This document shows positions 23,801 to 30,981 of a stretch of 33,936 nt of DNA, in pieces. The DNA lies in NCBI GenBank assembly GCA_963849305.1, contig CAWKGV010000017.1, forward strand, positions 1 through 33,936, in the 5' to 3' direction. The position numbers and the translations under genes were made by a program. Below the pieces are notes generated by a model, which saw only the letters and a program-made list of their open reading frames with translations, ran no database searches and had not been told where the DNA came from. Within the stretch, counting starts at the first letter, position 1. Every line of letters begins with the position of its first letter. This DNA comes from CAWKGV01 sp963849305 (GTDB lineage: Bacteria > Pseudomonadota > Alphaproteobacteria > Acetobacterales > Acetobacteraceae).

Positions 23801-23831
23801 CAAGGTGCCGGCGGGGCTGCTGCTGTCGTGA
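20831..23831 (+). pseudogene. Large beta-helix, probable type-I-secreted repeat protein (one frameshift)
   Basis: If one base is removed from the GGGGG run at 22868-22872, the gene reads as 999 residues without a stop. The ATG at 20831 has AGGAGA seven bases upstream. Residues about 35-360 look like a right-handed parallel beta-helix of the pectate-lyase/NosD kind, starting ATLGAAIAASHNGDVIEVQA, then GTYVNDFAEISTNIKIIGVG, with stacked NDYFFDN-type turns. Residues about 360-920 are Gly/Asn/Thr-rich repeats reminiscent of RTX-type adhesins (GSGNDTVQVDG, GGDTIQAGAGS). The end GTDTITNFKLGKDQLSFQGF resembles the C-terminal secretion region of type-I-secreted proteins. There is no N-terminal signal peptide, which fits type I export. 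No secretion ATPase gene is nearby. The product may be an adhesin or polysaccharide-active protein; that is inference. Confidence 0.75.
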
Positions 23832-23881
23832 GCGACTGCCGGATGGCCTGCCAAGCAGGCATCGTAACCGTCGGAACGGAG

Positions 23882-23924
23882 TGGTGGGCGCACAAGGACT
23901 CGAACCTTGGACGCTGATTAAGAG
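23882..23924 (-). repeat. Left attachment site: displaced 3' half of tRNA-Lys
   Basis: Bases 23882-23912 are identical to 27596-27626, the 3' end of the intact tRNA-Lys gene including CCA. GCTGATTAAGAG then matches 27629-27640 after loss of two bases. Identity stops at the anticodon, the usual crossover point of tyrosine integrases that use tRNA genes. Confidence 0.85.
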
Positions 23925-23977
23925 ATGGGCGAGGCGATTGCCCGGCGTGTCCGTGGCCCCATTGGCGGCCTGGCATT

Positions 23978-24160
23978 AAGCCGCCGGTGATCGTGTTCGC
24001 CCTGCCGCCCAGCCGCATCCCGCGCCCGAGCAAGGCGGCGCCCCCGCCGGCGGAGGCGAAGTCCGTTGATCTTCACGGCCCGGAAGCCCCGGCGCAGACA
24101 TCCGGGGGAGCCAATCTTTCTGAAGGCCCGCCAGCCGGCGAACGACGAGGGCTCCCTGAG
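23978..24160 (+). pseudogene. Small basic proline-rich protein, left copy, frameshifted
   Basis: Reading KPPVIVFALPPSRIPRPSKA from 23978 and then, one base shifted, LIFTARKPRRRHPGEPIFLK from 24066 gives a protein clearly related to the one at 26969-27136 (KPPIIVHALPLSRIKRPAKA ... IVTARKPRPRFPGGPIVWKI). The shift of one base lies near 24064. The start could be GTG at 23987 or a rarer codon at 23975. The end is not defined because the second frame runs on past the homologous C-terminus. Function unknown. It faces the other copy from the opposite end of the island. Confidence 0.55.
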
Positions 24161-24185
24161 TGTGCTGGGGCGGGGCGCATTGCGG

Positions 24186-24299
24186 TCAGCCGCAGCTGCA
24201 CCACGCAATTTGCGTCTCGGCGTGGGCGTGCCCGGCCGGCAGTACGCAGCCGGTCGCGATGGCGAGCAGGGCGGCGAGGGCAATCGCGAACGACTTCAT
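24186..24299 (-). CDS. Tiny exported peptide (37 residues)
   Basis: A strong ribosome site, GAGGAGGA, lies seven bases before the ATG at 24299. The first 27 residues form a clean signal peptide, MKSFAIALAALLAIATGCVL then PAGHAHA, with cleavage expected after AHA. This leaves only ETQIAWCSCG with a C-x-C pair. Either this is a genuine small secreted peptide or the 5' end of a truncated gene; nothing recognisable follows in the other frames. An ATGC/VL segment around Cys18 is a possible but weak lipobox. Confidence 0.4.
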   Translation of the reverse strand: MKSFAIALAALLAIATGCVLPAGHAHAETQIAWCSCG

Positions 24300-24503
24300 A
24301 ATCCGGTCCTCCTCGGCTCCGACCGTCTTGGCCGAGCTGTCGAGGGGGACCATGCCGCGCTTCGTGCTGGCGCGCTGTGCGCCGGAGCACACATCGCCGC
24401 GTCGGAGCCGCATTTCCGGGGCAGTCCTTTTCCGCCTCGCTGACACAGTTGACTCTGTTGACCCTGTGCGCCGGCGGGTTGTCCGATCTTGGGACAGCCC
24501 ACG

Positions 24504-24728
24504 TCACCGGCTCGCCGCCGTCAGCAAGCGCTCCACCTCCGCGACCACCTGCTGGGCCATGATCGTGACCAACGGATCTGGGGTGCCCATGGCCAGGAGC
24601 CGGGCGCGCTGCAACAGCGTGCGCAACGCCTCCGGTCCTTCGGCATGCGCGGCCTTCAGCGCGGCGGCGATGGCGCTGCCGGCCTGGCGGGCACGGATGA
24701 CGCGGTGGTGATCGGTCTCGAGCAGCAT
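24504..24728 (-). CDS. Hypothetical 74-residue helical protein
   Basis: Starts MLLETDHHRVIRARQAGSAI with GAAGG six bases before the ATG at 24728; a longer frame from 24845 has no better start. The remainder, AAALKAAHAEGPEALRTLLQ then VTIMAQQVVAEVERLLTAAS, is predicted helical. No family recognised, no signal or membrane segment. It lies inside the tRNA-Lys island, antisense to nothing convincing. Confidence 0.5.
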   Translation of the reverse strand: MLLETDHHRVIRARQAGSAIAAALKAAHAEGPEALRTLLQRARLLAMGTPDPLVTIMAQQVVAEVERLLTAASR

Positions 24729-24992
24729 GGCGAGCCTTCGTTGCGGGCGGGCAGGTAGCACGGTCCGCTCGGCGATGCCGACGCTGACGCGTGCTGGCAG
24801 CCGATGTTGCGCCCCGCTTAGCGCTGGTGAGGCCAGGCTGGCCATGCAGCGTTCGGGCCTGCCCGGGCGGGAGCGCGGGTAGCTGTTGAGTGGCCGAACC
24901 GTGGCGGCATCGTGCGACAGCGCGACTCGCGACGATCAGCTATCCGAGGCCATGCGCCCGCCCCTACTTCCATCGAGCAAAGGCCCACGAAC

Positions 24993-25607
24993 ATGCGATT
25001 GACATACGACGAGAAACGAACTGCCAAGGCACGGTTATCCGAATGGCATTCTCCCCCCGATATGCTGGCCGCTGCGGAGGCGCTTATGGATCAACTCGGG
25101 TGTGAGGATCTATTCAATCAGGGTGGGCTGGACTTCTTGCGCGAGACGTGGGTTGCCGGAACCTTCGCCGAGAAGCGGCAGGCAATATCCGTGCGGTTGG
25201 TCGGCCCAAGGCCCGACTTCGAGTTGCGGTTCGCGAGTGGCGACGTTGAAGCATTTGAACACGTGGAAGCCGACATTTCCGGTCGCAGACGCGGAGACGA
25301 ATACGCGGCGCTCGCCGCGGCCGGCTACCCGCTGACTCACTGGCCTGAAGAGGAATGGGCCACTGGTGAGCAGGCGCGTGAAGCGATCCGAACAGCCGCC
25401 GGCAACAAGGCGAAGAAGGCGCAAGAGCTCGCCGCCGCAGGCACGCCATACCCGCCGGGGACGGGGCTGCTGATCTATCTCAACGTTCGGGATTTCGGCG
25501 CGCACCAGAAGGAAATCGAGGCCGTATTCGACGAGGCAGTGCACTCGGCGAGAAGCTCGTTCTCCTCGATCTGGATACTCTGGAAGGCTCTTGCGTACCG
25601 CCTTTGA
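24993..25607 (+). CDS. Hypothetical protein, 204 residues, island gene
   Basis: Starts MRLTYDEKRTAKARLSEWHS at 24993; the earlier in-frame codon at 24912 adds an arginine-rich stretch unlike the rest. Visible features are FNQGGLDFLRETWVAGTFAE (about 40-60), the acidic stretch EAFEHVEADISGRRRGDEYA (about 93-112), HWPEEEWATGEQAREAIRTA (about 122-142) and TGLLIYLNVRDFG (about 164-176). I recall similar uncharacterised proteins in alphaproteobacteria but no named family. The E..E.D...RRRGDEY stretch followed by a beta strand could suit a nuclease-like fold, but this is weak inference. It is the largest intact gene of the island. Confidence 0.65.
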   Translation: MRLTYDEKRTAKARLSEWHSPPDMLAAAEALMDQLGCEDLFNQGGLDFLRETWVAGTFAEKRQAISVRLVGPRPDFELRFASGDVEAFEHVEADISGRRRGDEYAALAAAGYPLTHWPEEEWATGEQAREAIRTAAGNKAKKAQELAAAGTPYPPGTGLLIYLNVRDFGAHQKEIEAVFDEAVHSARSSFSSIWILWKALAYRL

Positions 25608-25859
25608 CGGCAAAACACCGGGTGGAAAATCCCCGACAGCCAACGGCTGATATTGCAGCCTCTCGTTTGCTTTGTTGTCCTTGTCGATGCGCTTGGTGCG
25701 AGCGGTTCGCGAGCCTCAAGGTCGGAGATGCGACCGCGTGGCCGCCTGAAGCACCGTAATCCCGAAGTGCGGCCCGAAACCAGCTTTTCATCCATCCTTA
25801 ACCGGCGGGTCGGTAAAGCCGCTAACCCTCCTGCATTCAAAGCTGGTGCCCCCTTTCCA

Positions 25860-26120
25860 ATGGCCGATGTCAACGACCGCAACCATCCAATACCGGCGAC
25901 CTGCCCGCACTGCGGTAACGATTACGCCAAGCTTCTCCCGCTGCGCGGAGATCGGAGTGACTATCGCTGCCCAAACTGCGGGGAGTTCAGTATCAGTGGC
26001 ACGAGAGAACATCTCTTCGAAACCGGTCAGGACGATCCGAAGAAGGCGCGGTTTGTCGAGGAAGGCGGCCGGCGGTGGCTGAAGCCCGTCGGCGCCAGCG
26101 CGCCCCTTGGAGGTCCCTGA
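25860..26120 (+). CDS. Zinc-ribbon small protein
   Basis: An 86-residue protein: MADVNDRNHPIPATCPHCGN, then SDYRCPNCGEFSISGTREHL. Two CPxC knuckles about 22 residues apart (residues 15-18 and 37-40) form a zinc ribbon, with a GEFSISGT turn often seen in such restriction- or nuclease-associated zinc ribbons. The C-terminus has KKARFVEEGGRRWLKPVG. The gene is followed within a few bases by the coiled HPDK protein on the same strand, and the ribosome site of that gene lies within its last codons, so the two are probably cotranscribed. Confidence 0.62.
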   Translation: MADVNDRNHPIPATCPHCGNDYAKLLPLRGDRSDYRCPNCGEFSISGTREHLFETGQDDPKKARFVEEGGRRWLKPVGASAPLGGP

Positions 26121-26121
26121 T

Positions 26122-26673
26122 ATGGGAGTCTTCACCAAGCGCCCGACGCCGAGCGACTGCATTTCGCGCATCAGCAACGCGATGGACGAGATGCTAGCTA
26201 TCCGTGACCTGCTGGACGCCACGCACAGGGGAAAGGAATACAAGGCGGACTGGGACGCCAATCGCAAGTATGCTCGCGGGCACCTGTCTGAAGCCTGGAG
26301 CAGCCTGGGCGCGGCGCTGAACGGGCTTTCACTCAGTCGGCGACAGCCGACGCGAGATGAGGAGGTTGACGCCACAGTAGAGATGCAACGGAGACACCTC
26401 GTCGCCTTGCGAGCTGAGGTAAAGCGTTTGGAGGGTGCCTTGGTGCTGGCAGAGGCGCGCGCGGCGGCTGCTGGGGCGGTTGCAGGCCAACCTCCCCAGC
26501 CGCCGCGGGAAAGCGACGAACTGGCGCAGAGAGTGCGGCGAGTTGTCATGAGCACCGTTCATCCGGACAAAGCGGCCGATGTTGCCGAGGGGGAATGGCG
26601 TACCCGCCTATGCCAAACGCTGTTTCCCGAAATTGACCGCCTTATGAAAATCGGAACCGAAATTTCCGAGTAG
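26122..26673 (+). CDS. Coiled-coil protein with J-domain-like HPDK end
   Basis: The ATG at 26122 has GGAGGT nine bases upstream and gives 183 residues, MGVFTKRPTPSDCISRISNA onwards. Residues about 80-125 (MQRRHLVALRAEVKRLEGAL) look like a coiled coil followed by an Ala/Gly/Pro link. The C-terminus, RVRRVVMSTVHPDKAADVAE (about 137-156) then LFPEIDRLMKIG, has an HPDK motif in the setting typical of DnaJ-type J domains that contact Hsp70. Only the loop and flanking helices are visible, so a real J domain is uncertain. It is paired with the zinc-ribbon gene upstream. Confidence 0.6.
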   Translation: MGVFTKRPTPSDCISRISNAMDEMLAIRDLLDATHRGKEYKADWDANRKYARGHLSEAWSSLGAALNGLSLSRRQPTRDEEVDATVEMQRRHLVALRAEVKRLEGALVLAEARAAAAGAVAGQPPQPPRESDELAQRVRRVVMSTVHPDKAADVAEGEWRTRLCQTLFPEIDRLMKIGTEISE

Positions 26674-26783
26674 GCGGCCCGTGATGATCCCGCCAAAAAA
26701 AGGGGGCCGCCGCACAATGCGATCGCAGTGACCGCCAAAAGGCTCGGTTCCCGCTCGGCCTTAGTCCTCAGCCTTCACACTAA

Positions 26784-26808
26784 GAAGGGCCGCCCCGAAG
26801 GACGGCCC
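26784..26808 (-). terminator. Terminator hairpin on the minus strand
   Basis: Read on the minus strand, GGGCCGTCC-ttcg-GGGCGGCCC is followed by TTCTTA. It would end minus-strand transcription coming from 26969 and beyond. The stretch 26674-26968 contains this hairpin, a further GGCGGCCC/GGGCCGCC pair (26674-26711) with A7, and no gene I can support. Confidence 0.6.
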
Positions 26809-26968
26809 CCAGAATTGCCGTATGTCAGCCTGCCTCACAGGAGCCTGCAGCAACGCACCAGCGGATCGCCGGGTTCTCGTCTGATGCTGCCGTCGCCGGA
26901 TCATCACCACGTAATGGTCTAAACCGGGGGGCCGTCCCGCCGACCACATAACGGCTGCGGCATGGCCG

Positions 26969-27136
26969 TCACTCTTCCCGCCGGATCTTCCACACGATCG
27001 GGCCGCCGGGGAACCGGGGCCGCGGCTTGCGCGCAGTCACGATCCGCACCGGCTTCGGCTGGGGCGCTGCGAGCGCCTTGGCCGGCCGCTTGATCCGGCT
27101 CAACGGCAGGGCATGGACAATGATGGGCGGCTTCAC
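26969..27136 (-). CDS. Small basic proline-rich protein, right copy
   Basis: A 55-residue frame starting at GTG (27136): KPPIIVHALPLSRIKRPAKA, then LAAPQPKPVRIVTARKPRPR and FPGGPIVWKIRREE before TGA. It is very basic with no signal peptide or membrane helix. The conserved relation to the frameshifted copy at 23978-24160 supports it being coding. Upstream codons in the same frame also look coding (VQPVHSGSPAAYLRG), so the true start may lie further up. Function unknown. Confidence 0.5.
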   Translation of the reverse strand: MKPPIIVHALPLSRIKRPAKALAAPQPKPVRIVTARKPRPRFPGGPIVWKIRREE

Positions 27137-27182
27137 ACCCCTGAGATAAGCCGCCGGGCTGCCAGAGTGAACGGGCTGAACC

Positions 27183-27498
27183 TCACCCGCGCACCTCCGG
27201 CCCGCGCAGCGGGATGCGGCGCGGCCTGATCCTCGCGTTCAGGGCCGGGCCCATCACCAGCCAGGCGACTGCGACCGAGCCGCCACAGCCACCGGCGCAG
27301 CGCATCCGGGCCAGAACCTCCCCGACCGTCCGCTGGCGCCCGAACAGGTCGCCGAGTTCGGCCAGGCTGTATGTGCGCTCGCCCCGGCAGCCGGGGCGTA
27401 CCACAGTCCACGGCTAGACAGAACCCGTGCAGCTCGTGCAACCGGCTGCCGAGGATGGCGGTCCTCTGGCCACGGGAGGAGGCGTTGGCGGCGGCCAT
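27183..27498 (-). pseudogene. Small zinc-ribbon protein with a frameshift
   Basis: The first frame starts MAAANASSRGQRTAILGSRL, then HELHGFCLAVDC. A one-base shift at the CC of 27401-27402 continues as RPGCRGERTYSLAELGDLFG, then RQRTVGEVLARMRCAGGCGG and ALNARIRPRRIPLRGPEVRG. Joined, DC...GC and RC..GC make two zinc knuckles. I recall similar small proteins in alphaproteobacterial islands, with no known function. The small basic gene at 26969-27136 follows closely on the same strand. Confidence 0.55.
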
Positions 27499-27595
27499 TC
27501 GGCGAACATAGAGGGAACATGCGGAGCCCGCGAGTGGCCACGGTAAACCGGATCTGGGCTTTGGACCCCCGGTGGACCCCCAATGCCCCTGATTT

Positions 27596-27671
<76 letters not shown>

Positions 27672-27764
27672 GCACGCGGCCGAGATGGGCCGCGACCAGG
27701 CGGCGCGCTATAGCAAGCCGTGTCCCGGTTTGAAACCCCCCGGCTGACCCGAGCCCGCCAGGGG

Positions 27765-28671
27765 TCATGGCCAGCGCGCCTCGGGCGGCAGGCTCATCAG
27801 GATGGCGTCGATATTGCCCCCGGTCTTGAGCCCGAATAGCGTCCCGCGATCGTATAACAGATTGAACTCGACGTAGCGGCCGCGCCGCACCAGCTGGTGC
27901 GCGCGGTCGGCGTCAGTCCACGGCGCGCGCATCCGCCGGCGCACGATCAGCGGGAACACATCAAGGAATGCGAGCCCGACATCGCGCGCGAAGGCGAAGT
28001 CCGCCTCGGCGTCGCCGCTGAACAGGTAATCGAAGAAGATGCCCCCGGTCCCGCGCAACTCCCCCCGATGAGGCAGGAAGAAATAGCGGTCGCACCACGC
28101 CTTGAACTTCGAATAATATGTACGAATCGTGGCGGTCGCAGGCGGCCTGGAACGCGGCATGGTAGGCGGCCGCGTCGGCTTGGCTCTCCGGGGTTTCGGG
28201 GCGCATCGGCGTGAGGTCGCCGCCGCCGCCAAACCAGCCTCTCGTGGTGACCAGCATCCGCGTGTTCATATGCGCTGCCGGGACGCTCGGGTTGCGCATA
28301 TGCGCGACCACGCTGATGCCGCTGGCCCAGAATCGCGGGTCTTCCTCGGCGCCGGGGATCTGGCTGCGGAATTCCGGGGCGAACGCGCCCCAAGTGGTCG
28401 AGACGTTCACCCCCACCTTCTCGAACACCCGCCCGCGCATCAGGCTGATTACCCCGCCGCCGCCGGGGGTGCCGTCCGGCGTCGGGCGCGACCAAACGGT
28501 GCGCTCGAACCAGCCCGGCGGCTGCTCGCCCGCCGTCCCCCCGGCTTCGGCCTCGATCGCCTCGAAAGCCGCGCACAAGCGGTCGCGCAATTCCTCGAAC
28601 CACGACTGAGCCGCGCCTCGTAGCGCGTCGTGCGGGGGGCGGGCGGCAGTGGGCATGTGCGGCGTCATCAT
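27765..28671 (-). pseudogene. hemF: Aerobic coproporphyrinogen III oxidase, one frameshift
   Basis: Oxygen-dependent step of haem synthesis that turns coproporphyrinogen III into protoporphyrinogen IX. The first frame (start 28671) carries GGGGVISLMRGRVFEKVGVN, VVAHMRNPSVPAAHMNTRML and WFGGGGDLTPMRPE up to CDRHDS. The second frame continues SKFKAWCDRYFFLPHRGELR, GTGGIFFDYLF, RRGRYVEFNLLYDRGTLFGL and TGGNIDAILMSLPPEARWP. The shift is one extra base near 28112-28125; removing it gives a complete 301-residue enzyme. Every conserved motif on both sides is perfect, so this could be a sequencing error or very recent damage. It is divergent from the bc1 genes. Confidence 0.88.
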
Positions 28672-28800
28672 GGGACTTGTTCCAAGCCTCGCAGCAGGTT
28701 AGCCCATCCTTGCCCGGCTGTTGCAGGAGCGAAAGCCGGCCCCTAGTATCCGGCCGCTTCGCGGTCCTGTGTTCAGCCGCGCACAAGAACCGAGGGGAAG

Positions 28801-28896
28801 ATGGCCAAATCGGCTGCCGCGACCACCACTCCGCCCGCCGGGGCTGGCTCGCCAGTGCCCTCCGCCGTGCCCTCCACCCGGATATCGGTCGGCTGA
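28801..28896 (+). pseudogene. petA: Remnant of the Rieske iron-sulfur subunit gene (internal deletion)
   Basis: An ATG with GGGG upstream opens a 31-codon frame: MAKSAAATTTPPAGAGSPVP, then SAVPSTRISVG and TGA. The start resembles the N-terminal tail of Rieske proteins in this group, and TRISVG resembles their last residues. None of the membrane helix or the two Cys-His cluster boxes is present. The place directly before petB is where petA belongs. Inferred: a deletion in the genome or a collapse in assembly joined the two ends of petA. It could also be an unrelated leader. Confidence 0.45.
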
Positions 28897-28929
28897 GCCG
28901 ACAGCCGCCGCAACGAGGATCATCCGTCA

Positions 28930-30202
28930 ATGGCCGGACTGCACAAGAGCGAATTCGAGAACCCGATGCTGAACTGGATCGACACCCGCCTGCCGATCCT
29001 CACCTTGATGCACAAGGAATACGGCGCGTTCCCAACGCCGAAGAACTTCAATTACCTGTGGAATTTTGGCGCGCTGGCCACGGTCACGCTGGTGATCATG
29101 ATCATCACCGGCGTGTTCCTCGCGATGTACTATCAGCCGAATGTCGGACTCGCGTTCGAACTCGGTGCAGCACATCATGCGCGACGTCAACTACGGCTGG
29201 ATGATCCGCTACGTCCACCAGAACGGCGCCTCGATGTTCTTCATCGTGACCTACATCCACATCCTGCGAGGGATGTACTACGGCTCATACAAAAAGCCGC
29301 GCGAGCTGCTTTGGATGCTGGGGGTGGTGATCCTGCTGCTGCTGATGGCCACGGCGTTCCTGGGCTACACCTTGCCCTGGGGGCAGATGTCGTACTGGGG
29401 TGCCACCGTCATCACCAACCTGTTCTCCGCCTTCCCGGTCATCGGGCACGGCATGGTGACGTGGCTCTGGGGCGGGTTCAGCGTCGATAATCCGACCTTG
29501 AACCGATTCTTCTCGCTGCATTACTTGCTGCCGTTCATCATCGTCGCCGTGGTGGGGCTGCACGTCATCGCGCTGCACATCACCGGCTCCAACAACCCGC
29601 TCGGCATCGACGTGAAGAGCCCGCAGGACACGCTGCCGTTCCATCCGTACTACACGATCAAGGACAGCGTTGGGCTGTGCGTCTTCTTCATCGTCTGGGC
29701 GGCGTTCGTGTTCTTCGTGCCGAACGTGCTCAGCGACCCCAACAACTTCATCCCGGCCGACCCACTACAAACGCCGCCCGACATCGTACCGGAATGGTAC
29801 TTCCTGCCGTTCTATGCCATCCTGCGCTCGGTGCCGGACAAGCTGGGCGGCGTGTGCATGATGTTCGGCTCCATCCTGGTGCTGTTCTTCCTGCCGTGGC
29901 TGGATACCAGCCCGGTGCGCAGCGGGCGCTTCCGGCCGATCTTCCGCCAGCTCATCTGGGTCTGGGTGGCGTCGGTGATCGGGCTCGGCATCGTCGGCGC
30001 GCACCCGCCGGAAGGGTATTGGGTGCCGATCGGCCGGCTCTGCACGCTTTACTACTACGCGCATTTCCTGGTGATCCTGCCGATCCTGGGCAGGCTCGAA
30101 CGGCCGTTGCCGCTGCCCGAGAGCATCACCGTCGCCGTGCTCCGCCGTGGCGGCGGGCCGATGCCGTCCGCGGCCGCGGCGCGCTCGATGGAGAAGCCGT
30201 GA
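28930..30202 (+). pseudogene. petB: Cytochrome b of the bc1 complex, one frameshift
   Basis: Membrane subunit carrying haems bL and bH and both quinone sites. The first frame reads SEFENPMLNWIDTRLPILTL and YLWNFGALATVTLVIMIITG, up to VGLAFE. One extra A at 29159-29160 then shifts the frame, and it continues SVQHIMRDVNYGWMIRYVHQ, GYTLPWGQMSYWGATVITNL, HYLLPFIIVAVVGLHVIALH, PPDIVPEWYFLPFYAILRSV (the PEWY motif of the Qo site) and so on. With the base removed the protein is 423 residues with eight membrane helices and no lost motif. GAGGA lies nine bases before the start. The stop overlaps the petC start (TGATG). A sequencing error is likely. Confidence 0.92.
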
Positions 30203-30966
30203 TGCGCGCCGCTCGCCACGCCCTGGCCGGTGCCCTCCTCGGTCTGCTTGCCCTGGCCGGCCCGGCGGTCGCGCAGGAGCAGAAGCCGCTCCCGGCGCAG
30301 AGTTGGAGCTTCGCCAACGTGTTCGGCAACTACAACCTGGGCGATGCCCAGCGCGGGTTCTGGGTCTATTACAAGGTCTGCTCCAACTGCCACTCGATGA
30401 AGAACCTGCATTACCGCGACCTGGCGGGCATCGGCCTCAGCGAGCCCCAGATCAAAGCCGTCGCCGCGTCGGTTCAGGTGCCATTAGGGGTGAACGACCA
30501 GGGCGAGCCGCTCACCGGCCCCGGCACGCCCGCCAGCCAGTTCCGCTCGCCGTTCGCCAACGATCAAGCGGCGCGAGCGGCGCTGGGCGGCGCGCTGCCG
30601 CCTGATCTCTCGCTGATCGTCAATGCCCGCGAGGGCCATGCCGACTATGTGTACGGCATCCTGACCGGGTTCGTGACTCCGCCCGCAGGCGTCCAGGTGC
30701 CGACCGGCCGCTACTACAACGAGTATTTCCCCGGCAACCTGATCGCGATGCCGCCTCCCTTGCATGAGGGTATCGTCGAATTCGCCGACGGCACCAAGGC
30801 CACGGTGCCGCAGATGGCGCATGATGTCGTGACCTTCCTGGAATGGGCCGCCAACCCGCAATTGGTGCAGAGCCGGCAAATCGGCATCCGCGTGATCCTG
30901 TTCCTGCTGCTGCTCACCGGCCTGACCTATGCCGCCAAGCGCAAGGTCTGGGCGGACGTGCATTGA
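30202..30966 (+). CDS. petC: Cytochrome c1
   Basis: Haem c subunit of the bc1 complex that passes electrons to cytochrome c. The 254 residues begin with a cleavable signal peptide ending near AVAQE (residues 1-25). The haem site is YYKVCSNCHSMKNLHYRDLA (CxxCH at about 60-64). The sixth ligand is the Met in NLIAMPPPLHEG (about 178-189). A C-terminal membrane anchor, IGIRVILFLLLLTGLTYAAK, ends the protein. The start overlaps the petB stop, so the two are coupled. Intact. Confidence 0.95.
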   Translation: MRAARHALAGALLGLLALAGPAVAQEQKPLPAQSWSFANVFGNYNLGDAQRGFWVYYKVCSNCHSMKNLHYRDLAGIGLSEPQIKAVAASVQVPLGVNDQGEPLTGPGTPASQFRSPFANDQAARAALGGALPPDLSLIVNAREGHADYVYGILTGFVTPPAGVQVPTGRYYNEYFPGNLIAMPPPLHEGIVEFADGTKATVPQMAHDVVTFLEWAANPQLVQSRQIGIRVILFLLLLTGLTYAAKRKVWADVH

Positions 30967-30981
30967 GCCGATAGCGGAGAC

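Noticed and set aside
24186..24200. TGA after CSCG read as selenocysteine
   Set aside because: No SECIS-like hairpin was seen and the sequence after TGA has no protein-like conservation.
24160..24711. 183-codon plus-strand frame in the island
   Set aside because: It runs antisense to two frames with better ribosome sites and signal peptide, and shows no domain or sensible start.
25608..25859. Integrase remnant in the 252-bp gap of the island
   Set aside because: No R-H-R-Y tyrosine recombinase motif or helix pattern could be found in any frame.
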